From Clostridium carboxidivorans P7 (GTDB lineage Bacteria; Bacillota; Clostridia; Clostridiales; Clostridiaceae): a stretch of 64,000 nt of DNA. The translations under genes were made by a program, and so were the position numbers. Each line of letters opens with the position of its first letter. The first letter of the stretch is position 1. Positions 1-9,982 of this stretch are shown here, piece by piece. Under the pieces are notes generated by a model. The model was not told the origin of the DNA, did not search any database, and saw only the letters and a list, made by a program, of their open reading frames with translations. The stretch is taken from contig NZ_CP011803.1 of the NCBI RefSeq assembly GCF_001038625.1, positions 2,666,001 through 2,730,000 of the forward strand. The letters run 5' to 3'.

Positions 1-1243
1 TTGCTAAGGTTATTAAAACCGTATTTCTATCTGGTGCTGTAGCCACAGCACTATTTTCATCTATTGCTTTTCCATAATCATCTGCAGATGTTAATTGAAC
101 TCCATCTATTTTATAATTCGTTACATTTTTACAAGAATCTTTATCAACTTCTGTATTAAAATGGACTGCAATTTGGTTAAGGCTAACTGCTTCTATTGAC
201 TGAACTGTAATTTCCCCTGTTGGAGCTTCACAAGCACTTAATGCTTTTTTTATATTATCTAATGTTGATTCTGAAACAGCATTTGTTCCACCTATAACAG
301 TTAAATCAGTTTTTTTAGTTACAGAAGTTTTAATATATGCCATAGCATTAGTTGTTGCTGATATTCCTTGTTCATCTATTAACACTAATGGAGATGATGT
401 TCTTCCAGCTAGAGAAGAAGCTACTAGTGCATCTGTATATTCATCACCACTTGCATTTGCCACATATAACTTATCCATTTTAATACTGTCTTTAAACAAT
501 TTTAAAACTTCCAAATTAGTATAAAATCTATTTTGTCCACCATCAATTCTTGTCCCAATAAAAGAATTTAAAATTTTATCATCTATAACACTTTTTGTTC
601 CTATTACAGTAACTTTTGATTTATTATTCCTTATAAAATTAAGAACTGACTTCATTGAATCAGCATTATTGTTTCCTAACAGCAATATTTGTCCTTTGGC
701 TGCTGCTATTGGAGCTACTGAAATAGCATCTGAAAAGCCTTCTCCCCCAACCATCATTACATTACTAACATCCACTCCAAGTTCAACTAATTTTTGTGCT
801 ACAGCAGCATTTGTTTCATATCTGTTCTCTCCACTTAGTTCTATAAGATTATAATTCTCCTTTAATTCACTTCTTATAGCTTGTGAAATTGAAGCGTTTC
901 CTCCTACGATATATATGTTTTTAGCTTTTAATGTACTTATAGCATTTGCTGTACATGTATTTAATGTTCCTGCTGCAGTTAAAAGTACAGGTGCATCTAA
1001 TTTCTTGGATAATGATGTTGCACTTATTGCATCTGCATATCCTTCACCAGAAACTAATATTATATTATCACTGTTTTTCCAATTTGTTGTAGCAGCCTTA
1101 GCTGCTGTTGCATATTTATCAGCTTCTCCTATCCTTGTAACTGACCCTGAAGCTGCACTAATTGGAATGGGCGATAAAGCTGTAATTAAAACTATTAACA
1201 TAAATACAGCACCTGCTAATACTCTTCTGCCTATCCTATTCAT
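1..1243 (-). CDS. Cell wall-binding repeat 2 (CWB2) surface protein, 3' end outside window
   Basis: The reading frame runs from an ATG at 1241-1243 to the left edge without a stop, so the C-terminus is missing. The first ~30 residues form a signal peptide (MNRIGRR, hydrophobic stretch, ISAASG). Three CWB2-type repeats follow, recognisable by motifs such as TRIGEADKYATA, GEGYADAIS, NIYIVGGNASIS, GENRYETNAAVA and GEGFSDAIS. CWB2 modules anchor proteins to secondary cell-wall polymers in clostridia. The start has a GGGGGAT ribosome site 9 bases upstream. The unusual point is regulation: a cobalamin riboswitch and an intrinsic terminator lie directly upstream on the same strand with no other gene between. 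The family call is firm; the function of the missing C-terminal part is unknown. Confidence 0.9.
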   Translation of the reverse strand, partial: MNRIGRRVLAGAVFMLIVLITALSPIPISAASGSVTRIGEADKYATAAKAATTNWKNSDNIILVSGEGYADAISATSLSKKLDAPVLLTAAGTLNTCTANAISTLKAKNIYIVGGNASISQAIRSELKENYNLIELSGENRYETNAAVAQKLVELGVDVSNVMMVGGEGFSDAISVAPIAAAKGQILLLGNNNADSMKSVLNFIRNNKSKVTVIGTKSVIDDKILNSFIGTRIDGGQNRFYTNLEVLKLFKDSIKMDKLYVANASGDEYTDALVASSLAGRTSSPLVLIDEQGISATTNAMAYIKTSVTKKTDLTVIGGTNAVSESTLDNIKKALSACEAPTGEITVQSIEAVSLNQIAVHFNTEVDKDSCKNVTNYKIDGVQLTSADDYGKAIDENSAVATAPDRNTVLITLA

Positions 1244-1280
1244 TTTTAATATCCCCCTTGATTCATTGTGTATTTTTCAA

Positions 1281-1314
1281 ACAAAAAAGGTACACTTACT
1301 AAAAAGTAAGTGTA
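1281..1314 (-). terminator. Intrinsic terminator between cobalamin riboswitch and CWB2 gene
   Basis: Perfect 10-bp inverted repeat TACACTTACT / AGTAAGTGTA (1291-1314, 4-base loop). On the minus strand it is followed by CCTTTTTTGTTTG. It sits 38 bases upstream of the CWB2 start and about 200 bases downstream of the aptamer, so it fits the expression platform of a transcription-terminating riboswitch. Confidence 0.75.
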
Positions 1315-1514
1315 AAGTAAGTTTTATAAAGGGATTAAATATATTTAAATTAACACTATATAATAAAAGAGGCTCCTTTCGAAGTCTCTAATAAACAATT
1401 ATAAAATACATATTCTGCTGCATCTAATACTGCTAATTTTAAGTTAAACTCAAAATACAACGGTATTAAAATGACACTATTTATGCACTTTCTCTCCCTC
1501 CGAAAGACTATGAC

Positions 1515-1668
1515 AAAAGCAATAGGTAGGTCTCCTGACTCACGGGTCTTCCTTATTCTTCCTTCCCAGAGATATCTCTCCAGTGGATATAGAACTTGTC
1601 TCCGTATACAGTAGCGGGGGCTGCAGTGGATTTTCACCACTTTCCCTTTTAATTAATAAATAAACCTA
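1515..1668 (-). promoter_or_regulatory. Cobalamin (AdoCbl-class) riboswitch upstream of the CWB2 gene
   Basis: Read on the minus strand, the segment carries the ordered conserved blocks of a B12 riboswitch: GGGAAAGTGGTGAAAATCC, then CAGCCCCCGCTACTGT, then CCACTGG, then CTGGGAAGG, and finally GAGTCAGGAGACCTACC. The only gene downstream on this strand in the window is the CWB2 surface protein. With the terminator at 1281-1314, B12 would be expected to switch transcription off. The aptamer boundaries are approximate. Confidence 0.93.
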
Positions 1669-1697
1669 ATACTTTATTATTTAATTTTACAATATTA

Positions 1698-1726
1698 ATT
1701 GTATATCTATTTTTGAATTATGTCAA
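1698..1726 (-). promoter_or_regulatory. SigA-type promoter for the first riboswitch
   Basis: On the minus strand a perfect TTGACA (-35, 1721-1726) is followed after 17 bases by TACAAT (-10, 1698-1703). Transcription would begin about 1690, just ahead of the aptamer. The riboswitch/CWB2 unit therefore has its own promoter and is not only a tail of the response-regulator transcript. Confidence 0.7.
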
Positions 1727-1757
1727 TCTTTTTATAATTTAAAATATTTTATCAATC

Positions 1758-2168
1758 TTAACAATATACTCCTATAGCTTTATCAATAAAATATTCTCTA
1801 TTAGGATACATATGTCTTCTTATTGTTTCTACTAATTGCTCAGTTCTATTAGATTTCAACAGATAATCCTTTGCTCCTATCTTTATGGCTTTTTGTACAA
1901 AATAAAAATCTTCACAAGCACTTACAAATATGATGATTTTATTTTCATCTCTATTTTTTATTAATTCTGCTGCACGTAATCCATCTAATATTGGCATTTT
2001 TATATCCATAAGAATAATATCAGGATTTAGTTTTTCATTCATTAGAATAGCTTCTTTTCCATTACAGGCTTCTCCAACAATATCAACCTGCTGCATTCCA
2101 TTTAGTATAATCCTTTTAGAAACTTTTCTTTCAAAACATTCATCATCAACAATCAATATTTTACACAT
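1758..2168 (-). CDS. Stand-alone response regulator receiver protein
   Basis: 136 residues forming a single CheY-like receiver domain: acidic pocket near the N-terminus (ILIVDDE), phospho-acceptor Asp in DIILMDIKMP (about residue 55), Ser in IIFVSACED and Lys in GAKDYLLK. Only ~20 residues follow the domain, so there is no DNA-binding output. The receiver resembles the N-terminal part of YesN/AraC-type regulators. An AGGGGAG ribosome site precedes the ATG. It follows the 159-residue hypothetical gene by ~117 bases on the same strand, so both are probably read from the second cobalamin riboswitch. No partner histidine kinase is adjacent. Confidence 0.88.
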   Translation of the reverse strand: MCKILIVDDECFERKVSKRIILNGMQQVDIVGEACNGKEAILMNEKLNPDIILMDIKMPILDGLRAAELIKNRDENKIIIFVSACEDFYFVQKAIKIGAKDYLLKSNRTEQLVETIRRHMYPNREYFIDKAIGVYC

Positions 2169-2285
2169 AATAACTCCCCTCCACTTTCCCTTTCAGCTCC
2201 TAATAACATAAAATCATAGAAGCACCTAGTATTTAAATATTAAAACTCTTAATTATATAAAGTTTTTAAATTCTGTTAATATCTT

Positions 2286-2765
2286 TTATGATCCAAAATT
2301 TTTTTTACATACACCATATACTTTAGGTTTATTTGAAAAAACATTAGAAAATATCTTTTTTTCATTTAAAATATCCAAATCATGCTTACTGCTAAAATAG
2401 CAAAGCAAAGTATTTTCATCAATTTTATGAATCCAATCCTCCATATATTCTTCAAATTCAAAATTCTCTTCAAATAGGGTATCATCCTCATATATGCTTA
2501 CAATGTTATACAAATACATTTCAAGCTTTAAAATTTCATTAATATTTTCAAGATCTATTCCATCCTGTTCTACTATTTTTTTTACTTTTAAAGAATAAAG
2601 CTCATAATAATGTTCAAGCTTTTTATAGGCTCCTACTACTTTCTTTAGATATTTATAAAAATAAAGATTATTAATTTTCACTACTACTTTATTTCTTTTA
2701 TTTAAATAAGTGATAAGCCCTGGCTTATACTCAGAAAATTGTGTCTGATAAAAATACCGTTTCAT
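2286..2765 (-). CDS. Hypothetical protein under a cobalamin riboswitch
   Basis: 159 residues, not recognised. It is rich in Lys, Tyr, Glu and Leu, with no signal peptide, no membrane segment and no obvious catalytic motif. The middle (about residues 35-100) is predicted helical by eye with heptad-like leucines. A GGAGGA ribosome site lies 7 bases before the ATG. It is the first gene after the riboswitch at 2912-3078 and its terminator, and it is followed by an orphan response regulator. A role linked to corrinoid availability or signalling is inference from context only. Confidence 0.7.
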   Translation of the reverse strand: MKRYFYQTQFSEYKPGLITYLNKRNKVVVKINNLYFYKYLKKVVGAYKKLEHYYELYSLKVKKIVEQDGIDLENINEILKLEMYLYNIVSIYEDDTLFEENFEFEEYMEDWIHKIDENTLLCYFSSKHDLDILNEKKIFSNVFSNKPKVYGVCKKNFGS

Positions 2766-2784
2766 AAATAATCCTCCTCTTCAA

Positions 2785-2822
2785 TAAAAATAAAAAATCC
2801 TTTTAACGAAAACGTTAAAAGG
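2785..2822 (-). terminator. Intrinsic terminator of the second cobalamin riboswitch
   Basis: Perfect 10-bp stem CCTTTTAACG / CGTTAAAAGG (2799-2822, 4-base loop). On the minus strand it is followed by ATTTTTTATTTTTATTG. It lies between the aptamer and the start of the 159-residue gene. Confidence 0.85.
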
Positions 2823-2911
2823 AAATAATACAACAAAGCTTGTTCAATCATAAAGAATCAACAAAAACATCATTATAACACGCCCCCCTATCGCTCGTAG
2901 AGATATTTGTG

Positions 2912-3078
2912 TAAAACATAGGCAGGTCTTCTGACTCAAGATTCATCATTTTAGCACGCCTTCCCAATATATAAGTGGCATAATGCACTAAAACTCATCT
3001 ATTACAGCTACGGGATAGTTCAGGATTTTCACCTGATTCCCTTTTAATTAATCAAAATAGATTAAACCTATATTTTTT
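2912..3078 (-). promoter_or_regulatory. Cobalamin riboswitch upstream of hypothetical gene and response regulator
   Basis: Minus-strand blocks are GGGAATCAGGTGAAAATCC, then CCCGTAGCTGTAAT, then GCCACTT, then TTGGGAAGGCGTG, and lastly GAGTCAGAAGACCTGCC, the order of a B12 aptamer. The outer P1 pairing involves AGGTTTA at the 5' side and ACATAGG at the 3' side. The strong terminator at 2785-2822 is the likely expression platform. A TTGACA box at 3121-3126 with TATAAA at 3100-3105 (15-base spacing, slightly short) is the probable promoter. Confidence 0.93.
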
Positions 3079-3159
3079 GTTTATTCAATTTAATTTTAAT
3101 TTATACCTATTAGTCATTAATGTCAATACTACAATTAGAATATTATTATTTTTAAACTA

Positions 3160-3978
3160 CTATTTTTTCCAGTAAAGCCATGCTATTTTGGCTCTTGTTT
3201 TTTCTTGTACCAGGCCATTCACAGCTTTGCTTTCTATATAATTTTTAATAATAGATTTATCTTCTTTTGTTAAAACTTTTGTCCTTTGAAAATAACTTAA
3301 AAATTCTAAATAAAGTTCATCTACTGGCTTTAATCTCTCCCAACTAGAATCTTTATAGGTTATTTTTGGATAGTACCCCATATTCCATAATATGTTGAAT
3401 GTACAATATATTTTGTTTCCATGTGGATTATTATTGCTGGAGTTAAAAATAATCTTTAAAAGCTCATCCTTTAAATTATTTTTTCTTTCCACAAAACCAC
3501 TTAAAAAATATAAATTTTTTCCACAATTAATCATTTTCATGAGATCCTCATAACTATCTATAGCTGGACTCATAGATGCAAAAACCAAATCAAATTTTTC
3601 ATTGCAGCCAAACTCTTCTAAGCTCAATTCTGACCAAGGTTTTTTAACAAAAGCTATATTATCTATGTTTTTTTCCTTTGAATTATTTTCAGCATAAGTA
3701 ATCATATTCTGAGAAATATCTGTAGCTATAACATACTCAGATATTTTGGAAAACTGTATAGAATAAAATCCTGTACCACAACCTATATCTAATACGTTTT
3801 CAAATCTAGCATCTTTTCCTGCTTCAATAAAGTCTAATATGCAGGAAAAATCTATCTTTTCTTCTCTTTGTATATCTTTTGTATTAAACTCTTCAGCTCT
3901 TTGATTCCAAAATTTTTCTTCCATGGTATAGTATTTTTTAGAATTATTCCATGACTGTGAAAAATACTTTATATCCAT
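3160..3978 (-). CDS. Class I SAM-dependent methyltransferase, last gene of the ABC operon
   Basis: About 272 residues with a Rossmann SAM-binding motif I, VLDIGCGTGFYS (near residue 66), motif II acidic residue in VIATDISQNM, and FDLVFASMS as motif IV. The ATG at 3978 is preferred over a GTG twelve bases upstream because AAAGGTGAG lies at proper distance. It starts ~20 bases after the ferredoxin gene and closes the long minus-strand operon that begins with the solute-binding gene at 12539. The substrate cannot be read from sequence. It is more divergent than the other two methyltransferases in the window, which share a region that this one lacks. Confidence 0.85.
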   Translation of the reverse strand: MDIKYFSQSWNNSKKYYTMEEKFWNQRAEEFNTKDIQREEKIDFSCILDFIEAGKDARFENVLDIGCGTGFYSIQFSKISEYVIATDISQNMITYAENNSKEKNIDNIAFVKKPWSELSLEEFGCNEKFDLVFASMSPAIDSYEDLMKMINCGKNLYFLSGFVERKNNLKDELLKIIFNSSNNNPHGNKIYCTFNILWNMGYYPKITYKDSSWERLKPVDELYLEFLSYFQRTKVLTKEDKSIIKNYIESKAVNGLVQEKTRAKIAWLYWKK

Positions 3979-3998
3979 ACATCTTCTCACCTTTTAAT

Positions 3999-4382
3999 CT
4001 AATTTTCTTGAATTTCAAGAACTTCCATTGGACATGCTTTAACACAGATACCACAAGCAATACATTTGCTTGGATTAGGTTTATCTTCAGTTTTTACTAT
4101 AATACCTTTAGGACAAACTTCAACACATTTAAAACAGCTAGTACATGTTTTTTTGTCTATCATATATATGCCCTTAGCATTTTGTTTAATAGCTCCTTCA
4201 GGACATTTTTTAGCACATAAACCACATTGATTACATGTTTTTATGTTTGGAGAATTATCCTTTTTCACATCAATTTTAATACAAGAATTACCATAAGTTT
4301 TGTAAAACGCTTCAGAACAAGCTATTTCACAACTTAAACAAGCCATACATAAAGAACTATCATTGACAACCAACTTTTTCAT
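3999..4382 (-). CDS. Ferredoxin-like protein with four 4Fe-4S motifs
   Basis: 127 residues containing four CxxCxxCxxxC motifs: CMACLSCEIAC (from residue 12), CNQCGLCAKKC, CTSCFKCVEVC and CIACGICVKAC. This predicts four [4Fe-4S] clusters, like HycB/CooF/DmsB-type electron-transfer subunits. There is no signal peptide, so it is cytoplasmic. A GGAGG site precedes the ATG. It sits between an oligopeptide/nickel-type ABC ATPase gene and a methyltransferase gene in one operon, with no catalytic partner such as a hydrogenase next to it. Electron delivery to the methyltransferase or to reduction of an imported metal complex is possible but only inferred. Confidence 0.9.
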   Translation of the reverse strand: MKKLVVNDSSLCMACLSCEIACSEAFYKTYGNSCIKIDVKKDNSPNIKTCNQCGLCAKKCPEGAIKQNAKGIYMIDKKTCTSCFKCVEVCPKGIIVKTEDKPNPSKCIACGICVKACPMEVLEIQEN

Positions 4383-4451
4383 TTCACATTCCTCCAGATT
4401 ATAAAAAATAGTTTTTTTACTTTAATGAAACAATATAATTAAAGTTTATTA

Positions 4452-5255
4452 TTAAACTTTCACCCTCTTATTAGGATTATTTATAGGTATAGATGCTATT
4501 AATTTTTTGGTATAAGAATTTTTAATATTATATGCCTTATCTTCATTATCTATTTTTTCTACTATTGCCCCTTTATACATTACCATTATCCTGGAGCAAA
4601 GATATTTTACTGCACTTATATCATGAGAAATAAATAATACACCCATACTATTTACCTTTATTAACCTTTTTAACATATTTAAAATAGCTGCTTGAGTACA
4701 AACATCTAAGCTAGATATAATTTCATCACATATCAAGAATTCAGGTTCTAAAAGCAGTGCCCTGCATATGTTTATTCTCTGTCTCTCTCCACCACTAATA
4801 TCTAATGGATATTTAGTTAATATTTCATTTTTTAAATTAGCAAAGGAGATTATATCTTCAATTTTTTTAATTTTTTCATTTTTAGAGATATTATAATGAT
4901 TATTTAAAGGCTCAAGTAAAGAATCTAATACCTTCATGTTTGGATTAAGTGAAGTCATGGTATCCTGAAAAATTATTTGACAATTTTTCCTAAAGGATTT
5001 TATTTCTTCTCCTTTAAGACTCCAAATATCCCTGCCTCTAAAATTCACATAACCTTCAGTAGGTTTTTCTAATCTCATTATTAAACGTGAAAGAGTACTT
5101 TTTCCACATCCACTCTCTCCCACTAATCCAACTACTTCTCCAATATCTACATTAAAGGAGGCATCATTTACAGCCTTTATACTTTCATTATGAGATTTAA
5201 TCAATGATAATTTAGTTTTATATACTTTAGATAGGTTATTTACTTCTATTAACAT
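4452..5255 (-). CDS. ABC transporter ATP-binding protein (DppF/NikE type)
   Basis: 267 residues. Walker A GLVGESGCGKST (about residue 47), Q-loop FQDTMTSLNP typical of the OppF/DppF family, signature LDISGGERQR, and Walker B EFLICDEIISSLD. The last Walker B position is unusual: DEI replaces the common DEP/DEA, but the catalytic Glu is present. The start overlaps the upstream ATPase gene by seven bases (ATGTTAA), indicating translational coupling. The C-terminal cysteine-rich extension seen in many OppF proteins is absent. It energises the operon's two permeases. Confidence 0.92.
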   Translation of the reverse strand: MLIEVNNLSKVYKTKLSLIKSHNESIKAVNDASFNVDIGEVVGLVGESGCGKSTLSRLIMRLEKPTEGYVNFRGRDIWSLKGEEIKSFRKNCQIIFQDTMTSLNPNMKVLDSLLEPLNNHYNISKNEKIKKIEDIISFANLKNEILTKYPLDISGGERQRINICRALLLEPEFLICDEIISSLDVCTQAAILNMLKRLIKVNSMGVLFISHDISAVKYLCSRIMVMYKGAIVEKIDNEDKAYNIKNSYTKKLIASIPINNPNKRVKV

Positions 5256-6052
5256 ACTTCCAATACCTCTCTATCAAAGGTTGCCTTTATCAACGAAATT
5301 GTATAAGGATGCTTAGGATTGTTAAAAATCTCAAATACATTTCCTTTTTCAACTATAGAACCATCCTTCATGACAATTACTTCATCAGCCATTTCTGCTA
5401 CTACTCCAAAATCATGTGTTATCATAAGTATTGTTGTATTGAATTTTTTTTGTATAAGCTTAAATTGTTTTAATATTTCCTTTTGTGTAGTTACATCTAA
5501 CGCTGTTGTAGGCTCATCAGCTATTATTATTTCAGGCTCCATAAATATTGCTGCAGCAATCATCATTCTTTGAAGCATACCACCGCTTAATTGAAAGGGA
5601 TATTGCTTCAAAATTACAGCTGGATCTTCTAAATTAAGCTTTTCCATTACACTGCAAATTTTATTTTCAAATTCTTTTCTATTTATAGTCATATTACTTG
5701 ATATTAAATCATAAATCTGCGTTTCCATAGTTAATGATGGATTAAAACAATTTATAGGATTTTGAAATATAGAAAATATCTTTTTCCCTCTAACCTTTCT
5801 TATTTCTCCATCTGTCATTTTAATAAGGTCTTCGCCATTAAATAGTATACTTCCTCCTGAAATATAGCCACTTTTAGGAAGCATTTTTATAATAGACATA
5901 GCTGTCACACTTTTACCGCTGCCACTTTGTCCTACAATGCAGGTTATTTTACTCTTTTTTACTTCAAAATTTATTCCTTTAACTACTTCTTTAATTCCTT
6001 TTTCAGTTTTAAAAGCAGTATTCAATTCTTTAACTTCTAAAATATTTTCCAA
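5249..6052 (-). CDS. ABC transporter ATP-binding protein (DppD/NikD type)
   Basis: 267 residues. Walker A CIVGQSGSGKS (about residue 40), Q-loop IFQNPINCFNP, signature FQLSGGMLQR, Walker B EIIIADEPTTALD and switch His in MITHDFG. The initiation codon is TTG, preceded by GAGGTGAG. Together with the overlapping DppF-type gene it forms the heterodimeric ATPase pair of a family-5 (peptide/nickel) importer. Its distance from the permeases (three genes intervene) is unusual but all are on one strand with short gaps. Confidence 0.92.
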   Translation of the reverse strand: MENILEVKELNTAFKTEKGIKEVVKGINFEVKKSKITCIVGQSGSGKSVTAMSIIKMLPKSGYISGGSILFNGEDLIKMTDGEIRKVRGKKIFSIFQNPINCFNPSLTMETQIYDLISSNMTINRKEFENKICSVMEKLNLEDPAVILKQYPFQLSGGMLQRMMIAAAIFMEPEIIIADEPTTALDVTTQKEILKQFKLIQKKFNTTILMITHDFGVVAEMADEVIVMKDGSIVEKGNVFEIFNNPKHPYTISLIKATFDREVLEVC

Positions 6053-6131
6053 AATCTCACCTCTTACTTCAAATTTAAATCCTTAAGATTCTACTTTCTT
6101 ACCAATGCATATATAGTATTCATTGAAAAAG

Positions 6132-6665
6132 CTAGTAACTTGATGTACTGCTCTTTAAAGACTTTTCGAGAGCATATACAATAATAGGTATTAAAATAAT
6201 TTGTATCACTATACCAGGTAAACCTTCAACAAAAAGTCCACTTGCTACTACACTCAATTTAAAAGGCTTGCTCATTATAATATGAAGTAATACAAAAGTT
6301 CCTAATATATTTACTAATCTGCCTAAAATCATACCTGAAATCAAGGAAGGATATACACTCATCTTAAATTTGTTATAAAATATTGAAATAAATAATCCAT
6401 AAGAAGCAAGTTCAAAAATCATTATATAAACAAATGGGAATGGCGGCATTCCTGTAAATACATGACTAAGTAATGGAGTTAATATCCCTACACATAATGC
6501 ATAATAAGGCTCTAAAACAAATGCTCCAATTAAAATTGGAATATGCATTGGCAAAAATATACTACCTGCATCTCTTACACCATGAAACAAAAAAGGAAGT
6601 ATTAGCCCTAAAGCTATAAGCAAGGCTCCTCTTATCATTTGCTGTAAATTTGAAACTCTTTTCAT
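6132..6665 (-). CDS. ECF-type transporter substrate-binding (S) component-like membrane protein
   Basis: 177 residues, about five or six membrane segments. Characteristic features are the short motif FLPMHIPILIGAF, an acidic/polar loop after the first helix, and a GMPPFPF turn, a pattern I associate with small-molecule S components of energy-coupling-factor transporters. No dedicated EcfA/EcfT genes are nearby. It would share a general ECF module or work with the adjacent ABC genes. It lies between a methyltransferase gene and the DppD-type ATPase gene. The substrate is unknown. Vitamin or corrinoid-related substrates are plausible given the downstream cobalamin riboswitches, but this is inference. 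Confidence 0.75.
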   Translation of the reverse strand: MKRVSNLQQMIRGALLIALGLILPFLFHGVRDAGSIFLPMHIPILIGAFVLEPYYALCVGILTPLLSHVFTGMPPFPFVYIMIFELASYGLFISIFYNKFKMSVYPSLISGMILGRLVNILGTFVLLHIIMSKPFKLSVVASGLFVEGLPGIVIQIILIPIIVYALEKSLKSSTSSY

Positions 6666-6712
6666 ATATAAAACCCCTCTCTATCTGACCTACCCTTTAT
6701 ATAAATTACTTA

Positions 6713-6742
6713 TAGATGATTGCAGAATTCTGCAATCATCTA
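6713..6742. repeat. 30-bp perfect palindrome between methyltransferase and ECF-S genes
   Basis: TAGATGATTGCAGAA followed by its exact reverse complement, no spacer. Read on the plus strand it is followed by a T-rich stretch (ATTTTATTTTTTT), but on the transcribed minus strand it is followed by ATAAGTAATTT, without a clean T-run. It may be an RNA-processing hairpin dividing the operon, a weak attenuator, or a protein-binding site. Confidence 0.6.
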
Positions 6743-6753
6743 TTTGAACAATT

Positions 6754-7512
6754 TTATTTTTTTATACCCATTATACAAATTCTCTTATATGGATTCATAA
6801 GTCTATTTTTTAGAGGCATAACTGCCTTTTCCACTCTATCCACTTCTTCCATGGGAATAACCTTTACATCACTCAACTCAGTATTTCTTACTAACTCCTG
6901 TACATTTCTTGCATTTTCGTCCTTAATCATAGGTAATTTTTCTTTAATACTATCACTGTAATCACCATCATTATTCCAGGGATTTCTAAATTCAGTTAAA
7001 GCTATAAGTATTTTTCCCAAAAACTTTTGTATTTCATAGCTGCTGTTTTTGTAGAACCAATCTCCATCTATTATTACAAGCTTTCCCCCAGGCTTCAAAA
7101 CTCTTATCCATTCACTTAATGCCTTTTCTGGATGAGGAATAGTCCATAATAAGTGCCTATTTACAACAATATCATAGGTATTATCTTTACATGGAAGATT
7201 TTCTGCATCCCCCATACCAAAGTTTATATTTAGCTTTGCTTCTTTAGCCTTTTTTCTAGCAACCTCCATCATACCTTCTGATATATCAAGGCCAGTACAA
7301 TTATGACCTAATTCAGCTAAAAGTAATGCTAAGAATCCTGTTCCAGTACCTACATCAAGTATTTTTTTACTTTCTTTTCCTATAACTTCACTTAAAAAGA
7401 CTTTCCACTGAACTTTTTCTTCTTCACTTTTAAGACCATGAGAATATTGCTTATCATAACCTTTTGCCCAAATATTCCACTCTGATGCTATTTCTTTTTT
7501 AATATTATCCAT
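6754..7512 (-). CDS. Class I SAM-dependent methyltransferase in ABC operon
   Basis: 252 residues. SAM-binding motif I ILDVGTGTGFLALLLAELG (about residue 50), acidic motif II CTGLDISEGM, motif III GDAENLP, motif IV YDIVVNRHLLWTIPHPEKA and post-motif RVLKPGGKLVIIDGDWF. The NR-LLW segment and the DxxWF block are shared with the methyltransferase at 27426-28184, which also belongs to a family-5 ABC operon, so the two are paralogues tied to this transporter type. Probable acceptor: a small molecule handled by the transporter (ligand or metallophore precursor). This is inference; the acceptor cannot be read from sequence. Confidence 0.87.
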   Translation of the reverse strand: MDNIKKEIASEWNIWAKGYDKQYSHGLKSEEEKVQWKVFLSEVIGKESKKILDVGTGTGFLALLLAELGHNCTGLDISEGMMEVARKKAKEAKLNINFGMGDAENLPCKDNTYDIVVNRHLLWTIPHPEKALSEWIRVLKPGGKLVIIDGDWFYKNSSYEIQKFLGKILIALTEFRNPWNNDGDYSDSIKEKLPMIKDENARNVQELVRNTELSDVKVIPMEEVDRVEKAVMPLKNRLMNPYKRICIMGIKK

Positions 7513-7558
7513 TATAACCCTCCAAGCTTTTGGATATTACTCAGCTGTATAACTTAAT

Positions 7559-9181
<1,623 letters not shown>

Positions 9182-9982
9182 CTATGCATAAGTAACCTTC
9201 TTCTTCAAATACTCACCAATAAAGTTAATACACAACATAGAAATTATTATGGTGATACCTGGAAAAACGACTACCCACCAAGCTCCTGATAAAATATCAT
9301 TTTGTGCATTATTGAGCATGTTTCCCCAGGAAGGTGTGCCTTGAGGTACTCCTATTCCCAAGAAGCTCATAGATACCTCCATAAATATGGACTGAGCACA
9401 ATTTAAAGTAGCTATTACCACAATGGCTGGCATACCATTTTTAAGAAGATGGTTGATTAATATCTTCCAGGTAGGTGTTCCAATGACAATAGCAGCTTTA
9501 ACAAAATTCTTATCCCTAAGTTCTGCAAATTGTGATCTCACTATTCTTGCAGTAGCAAGCCATGATGTGCAGCCTATTACTAATATAATACTTACAAGAC
9601 CACCTCTTATAATGGTTTGAAGTGCAAGCATTATTATTAGAGTAGGTATAGCAAGAAATGTATCCAAAAGTCTCATCATACAGTTATCTAATCTTCCTCC
9701 AAAATAACCGCTTATTCCTCCATATATTATTCCTATAGTAGTTGATATCATTACAGAAAAAATCCCAACACTAAGTGAAACTCTTCCTCCATATAGAATT
9801 CTTGAAAATATATCTCTTCCCATGGCATCAGTGCCCATTATGTTAGAATTACTTGGACCTTGAAGTACCTTTGATAAATTTACATCATAAGGACTATTAT
9901 GAGCTATAAAAGGAGCAAAAATTGCTCCAAAAATTACGATTAAAAGTATAGTTATCCATACAACATGTGATTTATTTTTCAT
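9182..9982 (-). CDS. ABC permease (DppC/NikC type)
   Basis: 266 residues with about six membrane helices. N-terminal segment IFAPFIAHNSPYDVN and MGTDAMGRDIFSRILYG are hallmarks of the DppC/NikC family. The EAA cytoplasmic loop reads AAIVIGTPTWKILINHLLKN. Start ATG overlaps the stop of the upstream permease gene by one base (TAATG). It pairs with the 9982-10947 permease to form the translocation channel. Confidence 0.93.
   Translation of the reverse strand: MKNKSHVVWITILLIVIFGAIFAPFIAHNSPYDVNLSKVLQGPSNSNIMGTDAMGRDIFSRILYGGRVSLSVGIFSVMISTTIGIIYGGISGYFGGRLDNCMMRLLDTFLAIPTLIIMLALQTIIRGGLVSIILVIGCTSWLATARIVRSQFAELRDKNFVKAAIVIGTPTWKILINHLLKNGMPAIVVIATLNCAQSIFMEVSMSFLGIGVPQGTPSWGNMLNNAQNDILSGAWWVVVFPGITIIISMLCINFIGEYLKKKVTYA

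Noticed and set aside
669..1391. Plus-strand open frames over the CWB2 region
   Set aside because: They are shadows of the minus-strand CWB2 gene, lacking ribosome sites; the minus frame has a signal peptide and repeat motifs.
1356..1640. 94-codon minus-strand frame across the first riboswitch
   Set aside because: It coincides with the cobalamin aptamer and has no coding signature.
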